In this document: positions 1 to 10,974 of the stretch, piece by piece | Layout: the number at the start of each line of letters is the position of its first letter | Numbering within the stretch: the first letter of the stretch is position 1 | Assembly: GCA_905221605.1 (NCBI GenBank) | Contig: CAJNDS010002302.1 | Location: forward strand, 560,022-624,021 | From: Symbiodinium natans | Lineage: Eukaryota > Sar > Dinophyceae > Suessiales > Symbiodiniaceae | Length of the DNA: 64,000 nt | Direction: 5' to 3' | Notes under the pieces: model-generated | Told to the model about the DNA's origin: nothing | Database searches by the model: none | What the model saw: the letters and a program-made list of their open reading frames with translations, nothing else | Translations under genes and position numbers: made by a program

Positions 1-59
1 CCTCAAAGCCCTATGGGAGTCGGCCAACACGGCAGCTTGGGCTGCCACGGATCGACCCC

Positions 60-1033
60 TCAGCGCACGGGAGTTGGTCGAGAAGGGGCAGCTTGAACAG
101 AAAACAAGTCCCAAAACGATTCTCCAACACTGCACTGCATCTCGATGCACATACGTCTGTCATTTGTCGTGAGGTTACCAAACAAATGCACTTCTCCTCT
201 AACCAAAACAAAGTACCCAACACAAAGCCTCGACAACAGGCAACTAGGCCCGAGGCGAGATCTGCACCCGAACGTATCAAGCACTCTGAGCTCAGGGCCG
301 CCAACATCGCAGACGCCACGATCCAACGGTATTACAGGTATCCTGATGTTAACCAGAATAACATGAGTAAAAATGGTCTCTACAAGTGCTCGAACATATA
401 AGGTTTGCCAGCATTCGGCCAAAGTCAAACCGATGCGCTGTTTTCTCTTGCCCTTTCTGACAAGGTTTCGTCTATGGACAGTCACATGTGTCTCGAATTC
501 ACCAGTCATGGTGAGTACGGACCAGGCCTCCGGCCAGGCCTGAAATGCCTCATGCGAATCGCTAATGATGGGAACTGAGGTGGAGGCATGGGCTCCCGGT
601 TGTACATCCTGATCCCCGCGATCGTCAGGGACCACACCATCATGTCTGCATGAAGTCGGAATGACTCCTGAAGGTGCCTAAGTAAATCAAACTGCAGCTC
701 AACCATGTGTCGCAAAGCGTGGATCGCCTGAAAGAGCTGTTCGACATCACAGCCAAGAACTGACGTTGATGTCTGTTGCTGACTCTGAAACGTCAAAAAC
801 GACTCGCGAGCCTTGCGAATGTCACCTTCCAAAGATGCAATGTGTTGTAAACATCGGCGAAGACGAGAATGATGTTCCATAATTTTCGTATCAATCTCCC
901 ACAAAGCAACTCTATCATATTCACAGAAGCTGAAAGGACGATCTGCATGAGTCTCCACAGTGGAGTCTTCCATGGGATGATTCTCGTCAATATGACGGGC
1001 TAACGAATCCCTGAGGGCAGTCATAAGTACCAA
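60..1033 (-). CDS. Small uncharacterised ORFs downstream of the recombinase cluster
   Basis: Two overlapping reading frames (about 1033-506 and 635-60) follow the MASLLDSTA-type gene on the same strand. The upstream one is rich in Leu, Arg, Glu and His with heptad-like spacing in its middle (around LRRCLQHIASLEGDIRKA), suggesting helical or coiled-coil structure. The downstream one has no recognisable motif. I do not recognise either family. They could be terminal ORFs of the same mobile element or decayed sequence. The frame change near 510-635 may be an intron or a frameshift. Low confidence that either is translated. Confidence 0.25.
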
Positions 1034-1155
1034 CCCCCTGAAGCACTTCGAGCCTCAAAGAAAAACACGAGGTGCAAAACACGTGTCCCTGCTCCACATA
1101 AAAACTGCGAAAAGAAAGGAGCAGCACTCAGGGCCAGGCTCATACTGTCTCCAGC

Positions 1156-1422
1156 TCATTGAAAAAGAGCATGGAAAGCTGATCGAAAACGTCTCACGAA
1201 CGACTCCAGCCAAGATAAGCGTGCGTCACTTTGTTGAATACGTGCTTCCAACACACGCAAGCGACTGGATATGTCTTCAAGGGCTCGACTGAGTTCACCA
1301 AGTTCATCTTGATGCCTTTCACACATAGCATGCACATCAACCACATGCCGATGCACCAAACTGACTGTGCCAGTCCCACTAGAGGACGGTGTCTGGGGCT
1401 CCGAAGCTGCACCATCTGCCAT
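1156..1422 (-). CDS. Short coiled-coil ORF in recombinase element
   Basis: An 88-codon ORF begins four bases after the stop region of the MASLLDSTA-type ORF. Its centre (SRALEDISSRLRVLEARIQQ) has clear heptad spacing of Leu, Ile and Val, as expected of a coiled coil, and the N-terminus is Ser/Thr/Gly-rich and probably disordered. No family is recognised. Tight spacing on the same strand suggests it belongs to the same element or transcript as its upstream neighbours. Confidence 0.3.
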   Translation of the reverse strand: MADGAASEPQTPSSSGTGTVSLVHRHVVDVHAMCERHQDELGELSRALEDISSRLRVLEARIQQSDARLSWLESFVRRFRSAFHALFQ

Positions 1423-1425
1423 GGC

Positions 1426-2355
1426 TCAAGCTAACCCCCCCTTTTTCGAAAACAATCTATCAGCTTCTAAGAGCACTTTCCGGGCATCCTGCCCTCTGAG
1501 AGGTCCCGCTGCGACGGGTGTATAAGTAAATACAAATCCTGCATGAACAAGCATAAAACTGATCAAGCGTTGGAAATAAGTTGTGCAAAAAGGCAAGCAC
1601 TGAAACAACAAGCAAATGTTTTGTTCACCACAACATTTTGATGTTGTTTCCTTTGAACAATAAAGCTCTATCTTCTCCAGGCATTCGAAGAACGATACAT
1701 CCAGTGCCAAGCTGCGCCGGGTCAGGGCCTGTGCCAGGGCCAAATCTGAGGACAAGACACAAGCATCACGGACCGGAGCACTGCGAACCTGAAGATGTGA
1801 CGTCGCATCAACAACCAGTTCCTTTGGGGACCGCTCCTGGGCTACCTCAGCTGCCCTAGTCCCGAAGCGCTCGAGCTTCAAGTAGGAGATGGCGTTCTCT
1901 TGAAACATTCGGAAGACAAGCTGATACGCAGAATGACTCACCTCGAGAGCGCCAGACAACTCGAGACCACGAAGCCTGGCTTTCTGATCCCTAAGGCGGG
2001 TCGAGATCTCCTCCAATGGCATGTCCTTTTTACGGTCGGCATCACCACCCTCAACCTGCAACTTGAGGTTGGCCAAAGCCATGGTCTGGCTCTCAAAGAT
2101 GAGGCGACGCAAAGAAGCAAGCACACCAGCGGAAACCTCCGCTGGATCCTCCGCATCTTCATCCGTAGCTGGCGGCGCAACAAGTGCACGAAGCTCCTCT
2201 TCAGTAGCCTGCGAGCCCGGCGTGCCCACAGCAAAAGCCGCCTTATTCAGAGTATCGACCCCACGGGCGAGCAGAATGGCCACTGTTGAGGCCGGGAGGC
2301 CATGCTCCTTTGCGCGCGTCTCGAAAGTGGCAGTGGAATCCAAAAGCGATGCCAT
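1426..2355 (-). CDS. Dinoflagellate element-associated protein (MASLLDSTA family)
   Basis: A 309-codon ORF opens with MASLLDSTATFETRAKEHGL, followed by a helical Ala/Leu/Glu-rich body (for example LRRLIFESQTMALANLKLQ near residues 84-102). I recall very similar N-termini among dinoflagellate hypothetical proteins next to tyrosine-recombinase or reverse-transcriptase ORFs; no biochemical role is known to me. It lies just downstream of the recombinase ORFs on the same strand, so a Gag-like or accessory role in that element is inferred. The last 80 or so residues are unusually Cys/Phe-rich (around 1500-1690) and may be intron sequence read through in frame, with a possible donor at the GTATCG after the LALD codons. 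Confidence 0.5.
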   Translation of the reverse strand: MASLLDSTATFETRAKEHGLPASTVAILLARGVDTLNKAAFAVGTPGSQATEEELRALVAPPATDEDAEDPAEVSAGVLASLRRLIFESQTMALANLKLQVEGGDADRKKDMPLEEISTRLRDQKARLRGLELSGALEVSHSAYQLVFRMFQENAISYLKLERFGTRAAEVAQERSPKELVVDATSHLQVRSAPVRDACVLSSDLALAQALTRRSLALDVSFFECLEKIELYCSKETTSKCCGEQNICLLFQCLPFCTTYFQRLISFMLVHAGFVFTYTPVAAGPLRGQDARKVLLEADRLFSKKGGLA

Positions 2356-2391
2356 GGGACCTACCTGTGCCGTACAAGTTGCAGCCGAAAA

Positions 2392-4282
2392 CTAAGCACA
2401 GACGACAAGCAGACTGAATACACAAAGCGTCGGGAACAACGCAGCAGTGCACGGTACTGTGCATCCCTCACGCCACGCCGGAGGTGGTCGAAGGGCCGGG
2501 GCATTTGCCTGGGGACCCTCGCCAGCTTCACTGCTCGAATCCGACGAGGATGAGGAAGAACTCTCGTCTGTGCTGTCTATCCCACCTCGAAGCGGGGGAT
2601 CTGAACTAGCAGGGACATCGCATGGAAGGTCTGTCTCAGGTTCAGCACAAGAAGGGATGGGGCCAGCCAAATCGTCACCATCAAGAGGTCCCACGACATC
2701 TTCAGTGCTCGCTTCCAGCCGAACTCGTGAGCTTGCTGCGCCATCTGAAAGGTCAGCCGGGCCGAAAACTTCTGCTGGCACACCAGGCAGGATGCTTCCC
2801 GGTAAGGTGTCACTCACGACAGGCTCCCCACCTGAGACACTCCGCGAGACCGGGAAATACCCAGAGCGACTAACATCTGGCAGAAATGTCTTCGCCCTGA
2901 CAGCGGCAAGGCAGGCTTCCAGGGCCCGCAACGGTTTTGCCTGCAGGTCACGGCTGTACACCGCCAAACTGCCGGTGAGGTCAGAATGGTGGCCCAGCAC
3001 GAGGCGGTCGGCCTCAGAAGCTCCAAATTTTGCAAGCATGGCTAGGAGGGTCGCCTTCATCGAATGTGCACCTGGTGGCGACCAAGGATAAAGCGGCCCA
3101 ACCAGGCGTTCCAAAAGAGAGCGCAGCCAGCATCGTGCGTCCTTCGTAACACAAGGCTCATGGCTCCACCCGCCCTCGACGGAGGGTAGCTGTAGGAGTG
3201 CAACATGATCTTGTCCAATGGCCTGCAGGGGGCAGCCACATGCCTGAGAGACCTTCAACCACTCAACAGCCCATGGAGTCGCGCCAACACCAAAAACAGG
3301 TGCCACCAGTGGCATAGCGCCATGTTTCCTGCGCAGCTTATGCGAGTGACTTTGTAGTTCCACATAGCCACCACAAACTGTGCCACCATCATTGATGAAA
3401 TCTTGAAGGAACTGCGACACAGAAATGACATCACCCCAGCGTGCCCGCGCGTAAAGTGCAAAAGAGGAAACACCCACACGCGTACCTGTCCTCGATACGT
3501 GCAGATGCATCTCTAAGAAAGGCCTCAAGAAGCAGCAGCTCCTGTACTGTCAATGCACGGGCCTGCTTTCGCTGAGGTCGATCCTGGCGAGCACCCCGAA
3601 GGATGCCACGTGCCCACGGGGTGTCCAACGTAGATGGCTCAACTGTAACTCCCAGAACATGCTTCGCAAAGTTGACGACCTCAAAGGCAGCCTCGATTGC
3701 CGTTGGGGAGACCTTTTGTTTGAGCAACACCTTCAGGTGAACTCGGAAAAAATGGGCTGTAATAGGAAGAGGTTCCTCACAGCCATCCTCAACAAGATTC
3801 CGGAGGTACTTCCTGAGCTGGCGCAGCCGTGCTTCAAGGGTCGTATTGGCCTTCCCCGCGAGTGTCTCTGAGACGATGGCCAACTGCTCGACGTACGATG
3901 TGGCTGCCTCAAGCATTGGCCCCAAAGTCGACCCACGCGGGTATCTCGTAAGGACATCAAGAAAGCCTTTACATACCAACTCACGTCTATCCTCAGGTGT
4001 ACATCTCTTTGCCGAGAAAACCATCAGCCTGGAAACCGACATGTAGACAGCTTGATGGACTGGGAATTCAGGCCCACGTGCTTGCGTGTCCACAGCAGGT
4101 ACCCGAGCAAGATCAAGTTCATTCGAGGTCACAACCATCCGCGGAAGCACAGGCGATGGGCTCCCGAAAATGTCTCTGAAGGGCGCGATATCCCATGGCA
4201 TCACTAAGTCACCAGTCATGCTGACTGTGGCCATAGCCTCAGCAGCCAGTGCATGGAGTGGGGACCTTGCTGGAGGATCCAT
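2392..4282 (-). pseudogene. Tyrosine recombinase of a DIRS/Crypton-like element, frameshifted
   Basis: Two frames join into one tyrosine recombinase. The upstream part (4282-3431) holds an alpha-helical N-terminal/SAM-like region ending in an all-helical block. The downstream part (from about 3528 to 2392) has the box-I arginine in ARARWGD, a box-II H-x-x-K in AHSMKATLL, the second histidine in VLGHHSD and the nucleophile tyrosine in VYSRD. These elements, with K in place of the usual HxxR arginine, match dinoflagellate DIRS/Crypton-type recombinases as I remember them. The frames overlap just upstream of the arginine box, at a run of Ts near 3457-3462, consistent with a one-base indel. The C-terminus adds an acidic Ser-rich tail absent from ordinary integrases. 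The enzyme would cut and rejoin element ends; this copy is probably dead unless the shift is a sequencing error. Confidence 0.65.
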
Positions 4283-4299
4283 GGCAGTTTCTTAAAAGT

Positions 4300-5070
4300 C
4301 CAAAGGCCTAACAATATACAACCGCTGCTCACATACCAGGCACAGGCAGAGAGCCCGTCGTAGTAAAGACTCAATCTTAGTGCACATGTAACCCAAAGCA
4401 AGGACCAAAAAAAAACTGGGAAGGAAAGTGGCCTAAGGGGACAGGGTGAAAACAAGAACCTAGGGGAAAACTCACCATTGAACCACAGGCCCTGCAGGAC
4501 ATCCATAGGTTGCTCGAAAACACGACCCAGCAAGCTGAAAGTCCATGTGGCAGCTCCGACCTCCCCCAGAACCGAGCTGAAACATGTGGTATCCTTTCAA
4601 CTACCCGCTGCTCAAAGAGTATGTTGACAATTGGCCCCAAAGAAATCTTGATGGCCAAGAACAATGGCCAGCTTCCTTGACTTGAGGTGGAGCGAGCGAC
4701 GCATCACATGCTTTGTCTGAAACTCACAAAACAACCAGACTCTGGCAATGTGACAATCAAAGACAAGCAAGAAAATCAGCTCCCGAAAATGCCAACAATG
4801 CAGACGTGTTGTTTATGCAAACTCATAAACACACTTTTTGTTTTTTGAGACCTACAAAACCCTATCTGCAAGCAGAGAGGTAGCATTAGTAGCGACCGAT
4901 TCCACTGGGGGAAACACTAGTCCTTGCACATAGCGAAGCAGCCTCAGAGTTTGCCAGTGTTGCACGAATCCTTCCTTCCGCAAGGCGCAGGGTCAACAAC
5001 AAGGGCCGAGAGCTCAAGCGCCTTGAAGTTGTACACCTTACGAGGCAGGTTGGGTGCCATGGAAACTTCC
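4300..5070. other. Gene-less spacer, nothing recognised
   Basis: This AT-neutral stretch separates two minus-strand ORF clusters. Only short chance frames are present, and I see no repeat array, hairpin or RNA gene. It may contain the promoter of the recombinase element on the minus strand, but no motif supports that. Confidence 0.4.
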
Positions 5071-5072
5071 TA

Positions 5073-6301
5073 TTACAAGCGTCCGTGCGCCCCATGGTGG
5101 TCAGCCACTGGGGACTTACAAGTGAGCACTGCAGACCAGCCCAGGGCTCCCATGGTGGTCAGCCAGTGGGGCAGCCGCAGCCAAGAGCAGCAGGCTCCCT
5201 GGAGGCTCCCAGCGGAAGCCTGAGACCGATTCAGATAATACAGTCCGTTGGTTCCACCCATGCAATCAGGTGGGTGTGAGGGATTATTGCCAAGGGCCTT
5301 CCCAGTTAGGGCGTCGTGGGCGGTAGCCTGCAGAGACAGTATGGGCCCGTCTTTCTGACTTTTTGGCACCGGCTTAGTACCTTCGGCCACTTTCAAATCC
5401 TCGTTACTGGCGGCATCACGAGGCCTGATGCATACTTGTGGCAACTCCTCCTCGCTAATCCCCCCCTTAGAGATGCCAGTTGGGATGGAGCCCCCTATGT
5501 GCCGTTTCATTGAGGCTTGGGCTGCATGCCACATCGTCCGGATGGCGTCCTGTATTTGCCGATATTGCACAACACCTTCGTCCCGATACTGAAAGGGAGC
5601 GCGGCAGCGAGGGCCGAGGGCTCGAGAGTGCCATGGCAGTACAGCTTGAACCAGAAGCTGTTGAGTTGCAGTAGTTCGCAGTTCAGAGAAACGCCAATCG
5701 TGCACCTGCGCCTCTGGTTCGTCCGCTTCCTCTGCCAGGTCCTCCATCGATGCGGAAGACACAGCTTCCGTGTCGGAAGAGACACTGTACACACACCCGC
5801 GTTTTCGCCACGGGGCGAGGCAAGCAGGCTTTCCAAGGGCAGCATCCGAGCAGTAGTGTCGGGCCATTCCAGGTTAAAGACGGACCAAAAGTGCTCAATG
5901 TTTTGATTGGCCACCGAGGCTGCTAGGGCGAGCCTGATGGCCTCAAGAAAATGGGCAGGGGGCAACTCCAGCTTAACGTATAGGCTGCTGTGCGAGCCTG
6001 GCTGCCTTATATCCGTGTGTTTGGCGGCCTCCGCCCATGCCTGCAAGGTCTCCTGGGACACCTGCCCACTGACCTGAGGGAGTCCGCTACTCGGGTCCAC
6101 CGCATACTTGGTTGTAGGGCATGTGGGCAGCCGATTCGCGTGGCCGGCATGGAAATCCACTATGGCTGGCGGCACATCGACCTGAAGGTCAGTAATCCTG
6201 TGGTCGGATTCGGGAAAGCCCGCAACAATGGGCAGTCCGAGTGCGCTCCAGGGGCCTTTTTGATGGGACTCAAATGCGAGCAGGAGCGCACCCAGCCACA
6301 A
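5073..6301 (-). pseudogene. Unrecognised ORF with an internal frameshift
   Basis: Two overlapping frames (6301-5507 and 5867-5073) look like halves of one coding sequence. The first half reads as a globular protein rich in Leu, Ala, Trp and His (for example ASVANQNIEHFWSVFNLEWP). Near 5790-5860 the protein-like character moves to the second frame, which becomes acidic and Ser-rich (SVSSDTEAVSSASMEDLAEE) and then charged. The last 60 or so codons run through a dispersed repeat (see 5080-5185), so the original C-terminus has probably been replaced. I do not recognise a family. The shift suggests a pseudogene, or an intron removed near the overlap. Confidence 0.35.
5080..5185 (+). repeat. Dispersed ~100-bp element carrying paired ATGGTGGTCAGCC motifs
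   Basis: Two copies of a core ATGGTGGTCAGCCA(C/G)TGG lie 58 bp apart. The same arrangement, including shared bases between the cores (GACTTA, AGACC, AGGGC), occurs on the opposite strand at 10975-11090. This makes it a mobile or retroposed repeat rather than unique sequence. Confidence 0.7.
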
Positions 6302-6580
6302 CCGGGTCAGAGTAGCATCACTGCTACGACACCTGCCAGGCGTTCTTTGACAAACTCATCGCCTCGTGCTGTGGGCAGGAAAGAAAGGGCTTACCCATGT
6401 TTTCCCGAGCTCTTCCTAACGCCTGTATCTGCTAGCCATAACCAGCAGGAGCCCGGCTCAGCAACCACAACCACGCTACTTCATGAACACACTCCTCCGA
6501 GCGCGCAGGCTATCAATAAGACTCAGTAGGGGTTGTTGGTGCTACTGCATCCTGGACTCTTTCATGTCATGACCGGCCTC

Positions 6581-7364
6581 TCAGCGAACCTCCTTTGACG
6601 GACGTCTTGTGCTGCAGACAGTAGGCAGGTTCATGGAACTGGCCAGTGTTGTTTGTTTTGTTTCGCTACAGCAGCTCTTGACTTCAGTGCTTGCAAACCC
6701 CATGCGCAGGTGGCAAGAACAAACGAATTGGCCACAGCTATTGTGCTCAAGCTGGGGCAGAATAGCTGGCGTTGATGACACTTGGCATATCCGCCACCAC
6801 AAAGAAAAGTCCGCAATTTTCTGGGCAGTGGTCAGGAAACCCCCTACCAGGAACTCCGAGAGCCTTGCTTTATCTGACTGTGGAGGGGTGGAGGGCAAGG
6901 TAGACGCGCTTGCCACCTCGGCTTCCGCTGTGGCAAACCGCTGGCTTTCTGTTTTAGAGGAAGGCCTGCAACTCCCGGGTACCCTCAACCAATCTGCACT
7001 TTCCGCCCGGCCGGAGTTTGGTGTCCGGATCTTGTTCTGTGTGCGCTTGACTGATTCCAGGTTGCTGGCATGACCCACTGACCTTCTGGGAAGCTTTGTA
7101 AAAAAAATTCGAATGGAATGAAATCGAGACCGGGCATGCCAACATATTCGCAAGGTCAACATGTTGCAGCGCTCCCGACAATCGAAGGCATTGCGCAATG
7201 ATGAGGTCGTAGACCTTCAGATGAAGAAGGGTGTCTGCGATTTGTATCAACGCGTCCGAATCCTGCAGCTGATGCGGTAAGCCATTTAACAACTCTTCAT
7301 AGGTCCTGTATGCAAGAAGCTGCTGGCAATGTGTCGTGAGATGATTCGAGTTACGCAGGCTCAT
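6581..7364 (-). pseudogene. Possible decayed coding fragment
   Basis: The minus frame at 7364-7200 reads like a helical protein (LNGLPHQLQDSDALIQIADT). A second frame (7198-6581) continues with Ser/Ala/Thr-rich sequence. No domain is recognisable, and strong coding character is limited to about 60 codons. It may be an exon or a relic; low confidence. Confidence 0.2.
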
Positions 7365-7393
7365 GTAGGGCCTAGGCTTGACATTCTTCCCAA

Positions 7394-7540
7394 AGTGATC
7401 TTAGAAAAATTGTCCAAGTTGCACGACTGGCTTCTTCCAGTGTTTTCTCGATTTCTCCAAAGTTCAAAAAGAACATTGAAAAAAAATAAAACAAATCACA
7501 CTGACCTCTCATCATGGCTAGAACGAATTGAGAGTTGCCC
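7394..7540 (+). repeat. Copy of repeat found at 24323-24473
   Basis: About 145 bp starting TTAGAAAAATTGTCCAAG and ending GAATTGAGAGTTGCCCA match 24323-24473 in the same orientation, with small differences in A-run length. It is one of several fragments of a repeat family spread through the first 26 kb. Confidence 0.8.
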
Positions 7541-7639
7541 ACGACCAAGGGTAGTAAAGCCAGCCTGTTCACATTGCCGATACAGCTCCAAAGCCCGAGA
7601 GGCTGGGTCATCCGATGACTGCGTGACCAGGCACACCTC

Positions 7640-8527
7640 CATTTGTTTTCACGCTTTGTTTACATTTTGTACTTTCATTCACTGCTTTTATTCATTAATA
7701 TAATATTTCCGCAGGACAGGGTGAATAGAATGCATGAATAAGACATATTGTTATAGCCTGTAGAAGCATGAATTATATGAAAGGAAGGCACAGGCTACAC
7801 ATTAGCTTCTTGAAGAGGTTTTCAAGGGTCTTTAGTGCATTTAATAGTGTAATTTCCCCAGTGATCATATCATCACTAACACGCCCCCAGAGAATACAAT
7901 TATGATGAATGGTTATTGATATTTGCACGAAGTGTGCGTATTAATCGCGGAATTTTTGCAAAGAGAAGACGAAATGAAGGGCCTGAACGCCACAGATAAA
8001 TTGTGAATATAAAGTGAACGTTCCCAACAATAAGTTTTTTCCGGGGCATTCATTGTGTTCTCTTCGTTTACACCTAACCAATTAAGCCTTGAGACCCAAC
8101 CTCTGTTTCCAAGCCATTCACACTAAATCATCTGTTGGAACAAGGGCGTGCTTCGAATTCACTTTATTACCCGAATTTTAAAAACTAATTTTGGGCTTTT
8201 AGAAGATTCCGGAAGGTTGGACAGGCGGTTGGGGTCCCGAATTAAAAGCCCAAATTTCATAGCGGTTTCATGCTTCTCTTGCGTGTCAAAAGGGCTTGTA
8301 ATTAGGGGCCACAAAGGAAGGTCAATAGCACACGGTAAGACGCAGGAAATCCTAGATCATAAGCTCTCTGTGATTGGTGCTTTTCCCAGTGCTTTTGGTT
8401 CTTAACAGGCGATTCCAAGGGTGTGAACGGTTAGACCAAGATATGGATTCACGGGACAAACCACATGATTCTAGTATCTGTTTATGGGGGTCTCAAGGTG
8501 TGACAGGTGCTGCGGTTGGACTGGTCT
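7640..8527. other. AT-rich spacer, nothing recognised
   Basis: This AT-rich, non-repetitive stretch lies downstream of the Gag-like gene. It has only short frames and no motif that I can support. Confidence 0.35.
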
Positions 8528-10456
8528 CTAAGCCGGTAAGCAACTCAAGACATTAAAACTCAGCCCTGGGGCCTTCTCAAGCTCAACGGGGGTCTCTAGG
8601 CTTCCAAGCTGCGATGTTCCAAGCTCAACTGGGGCCTTCTCGAGCTCAACGGGGGTCTCTAGGCTTCCAAGCTGCGAGGTTCCAAGCTCAACTGGGGGCT
8701 CCGAACTCTCCAACAACCACGACCTTCCAAAGGCTTCCCAGTCACCATCGCTCAAGCTCGACTCATTGTCGGAATCTCCCTGAGCGATATCAAAGAACTC
8801 GCAACCAATTGCCGCTGCAAACACATGCGGGCCCTCCAAAGTCAAAGCCGCCAACTGCGGTTCTAGAAGCGTCGCTGCTGCCGCCACACCCTTGGCCGCT
8901 TTCTTAGGGCATCGGTTTGAATAGTGCCCCAATTCATTGCAGTTGTAGCACTTCACGTTGGCACGCTTGTCGTGCTTTGGATCACTACCAGAGCTACCAC
9001 CGCCCCCTTTTCCATGGTCTTGAGTAGCGTTTCCCTTTCCACCTTTCTCCCCTTTCTTGTCATGCTTGTCCTTTCCTGAGCGACCTTTGTCCTTTCCCTT
9101 GTCCTTCCCTTTGTCCTTTCCTTTATCTTTCCCCTTGTCCTTCCCCTTGTCCTTCCCCTTTCCATCGCCCCTGAAGTTCAGCGGATTCGCTATGTCGTTG
9201 TTGTTCCTGCGGTCTCGACCTCGCCCGGAATCGGCGAAGGTAAGGATCTTGATGTTTGCGTCGTAGAACTTGATCGCAGTCTCAAGCTCACTCATGGAGT
9301 CAATCTTCGCATGCAACAAGATGTACCTCTTCACATCCGCATCAAGACCTTTCAACACAATCATGCTCTGATCCGCTTCACTCAACGCAAGGTCTGGGAA
9401 CGCAGCAACAAGTCGACCATACTTTGCAAGCTCAACCTGCACGCTGCGAAACACTTCCAAAGGACGATCCTTCGTAGAGGCAGGGGGTTGGTATCTCAAC
9501 ATCTCTTCTCGCAAGGTCGAGGCTTCTATCCTCGAGCAAACCGACAGATCCTGATGCAAGCGCCTCAACGCCTCATAGCCTGCCGGAACACCAAGCTGTT
9601 CACGCTCAACTTGCTTCAAAATGTCAAGCCCACGGGAAAAGTTCGCAAAGGACTGCCGAAGGTAAAGGAACACTCTGGTACTCCTAATGCTCTCTCCTTT
9701 CGCCAAGTCTTTGTTCAGGATTGGCTTGTCTTTCACAAAACAAGCCTGCACTTCCGACGGTATCCTATCATCAAACAGGGCAATCCATGGCAAAAACACT
9801 TCAAGGTACTCAACCCATGCTTCGATCTCGGCACGCCGACCCTTGTTCATGCGTCCACCATCCAACATGGGCAACTTTGGCACATATGAGTCTGCCTTAG
9901 GATTCCTGATAGGAGCGCCGTTCCCATCATCAACCTCCATGGCATGGTCCACGCTGTCACTGATGCTACTCAAGCTACCAGCACCTTTGCCTTTCTTCTC
10001 AGCACTTGTCCGGTCCTGGACCAGCTGCTGCACCAGCGACATCATTTGAGATATCTGCTGCTGCTGCTGAACTGTCTGAACCAGAAGCTGGGATCCCAGG
10101 GCTGCCTGCACGGCAACGGGGTCCACTGCTGCAGGCGGTGGTGGCACCAAACCTGGTGGCGACATGGGTGAAGGCATTGCCGATATGGGGGTGCCCATAG
10201 CAGTCGGAGAACCAACCACCGGGCTTCCTGTGGGATGCACTGCACCCGACAAGTTCGACATCGGGCTGAAAGCAACTCCACTACCGACAACGGGGTTCCT
10301 TGGTGGAACTGACGAGTGTCTGGACCCTGAAGGTCTCTCATAGGGAGGCTCAGCCCCTCTCCTGCCCCTCTCACGAAGCATTCCGGGTTCACCCTCACCT
10401 ATGTGGTAGTACGCTGGCCTTCCACGGCCCTCCATACCAAGACAACTCAAGCACAC
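8528..10456 (-). CDS. Solo retrotransposon Gag-like protein with CCHC zinc knuckle
   Basis: The ORF has 642 codons; the likely start is Met8 (MEGRGRPAYYHI, first base 10435). The N-terminal 160 residues are Pro/Gly/Met-rich with a short Gln run, then a helical Gag body (about 190-400) resembling the copia Gag domain at 22.4-23.1 kb. A basic tract of repeated KGKDKGKDKG units (about 430-470) precedes one CCHC zinc knuckle (CYNCNELGHYSNRC). The C-terminus ends in an imperfect repeat of LGTSQLGSLETPVELEKAP. Gag coats the element RNA and builds particles. No protease, integrase or reverse transcriptase follows, so this copy would depend on another element or has been domesticated. Confidence 0.7.
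   Translation of the reverse strand: MCLSCLGMEGRGRPAYYHIGEGEPGMLRERGRRGAEPPYERPSGSRHSSVPPRNPVVGSGVAFSPMSNLSGAVHPTGSPVVGSPTAMGTPISAMPSPMSPPGLVPPPPAAVDPVAVQAALGSQLLVQTVQQQQQISQMMSLVQQLVQDRTSAEKKGKGAGSLSSISDSVDHAMEVDDGNGAPIRNPKADSYVPKLPMLDGGRMNKGRRAEIEAWVEYLEVFLPWIALFDDRIPSEVQACFVKDKPILNKDLAKGESIRSTRVFLYLRQSFANFSRGLDILKQVEREQLGVPAGYEALRRLHQDLSVCSRIEASTLREEMLRYQPPASTKDRPLEVFRSVQVELAKYGRLVAAFPDLALSEADQSMIVLKGLDADVKRYILLHAKIDSMSELETAIKFYDANIKILTFADSGRGRDRRNNNDIANPLNFRGDGKGKDKGKDKGKDKGKDKGKDKGKDKGRSGKDKHDKKGEKGGKGNATQDHGKGGGGSSGSDPKHDKRANVKCYNCNELGHYSNRCPKKAAKGVAAAATLLEPQLAALTLEGPHVFAAAIGCEFFDIAQGDSDNESSLSDGDWEAFGRSWLLESSEPPVELGTSQLGSLETPVELEKAPVELGTSQLGSLETPVELEKAPGLSFNVLSCLPA
8905..8952 (-). other. 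CCHC zinc knuckle coding segment
   Basis: The minus strand encodes C-x2-C-x4-H-x4-C (CYNCNELGHYSNRC), the nucleic-acid-binding knuckle of retroelement Gag proteins. Confidence 0.85.
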
Positions 10457-10658
10457 ACCAAGTCAGCGCATTGGGCTCACTTTCTTCCTTTGCAACAGAG
10501 CTTCCACGCTCCGCTACCACGTTAAAAACCCAAGATGCCAAGCAAGACACCAAGGATACAACCAAGCCAACTTACACAAGTCCAAACCAAGCAAGCAAGC
10601 TAAGACACTTGGACAACACTTCTGTTTTGGCTTGCAGCATTTACACCAGTGCTCGTCA

Positions 10659-10673
10659 CTTGAGCCAAAGTGG
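10659..10673 (-). other. Possible truncated spliced-leader (DinoSL) relic
   Basis: On the minus strand these 15 bases match the last 15 bases of the dinoflagellate spliced leader (CCATTTTGGCTCAAG) at 14 positions. It lies about 200 bp upstream of, and on the same strand as, the Gag-like ORF, as expected if a trans-spliced Gag mRNA had been reverse-transcribed back into the genome. The short length makes chance possible. Confidence 0.4.
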
Positions 10674-10974
10674 AAAAACGTATCACAGCTCTCCAACTTG
10701 CCAGCTCGGCTTAAAAGACCTCCAAAACTACCCTCAAGTTACGAAACTCGACGAGAGTGGTTCCCTACGAGGCAAAACGTTCTTGCACCGCTGATCGTAC
10801 TTAGGCTACTGGAAAAACTTCAAAATCTGAGCAGACTCCAAGCTATGCACACAAAACTGCAAACTACAAAACTTACCGTGTCGCACCCTCACAGGATGAC
10901 GCACAGTTCTCGAACTTCTACATATCCAGGTGGGCGCAGCTGCAAGCCAGGGTGAGCGGAGGACCTTTCGCTTG

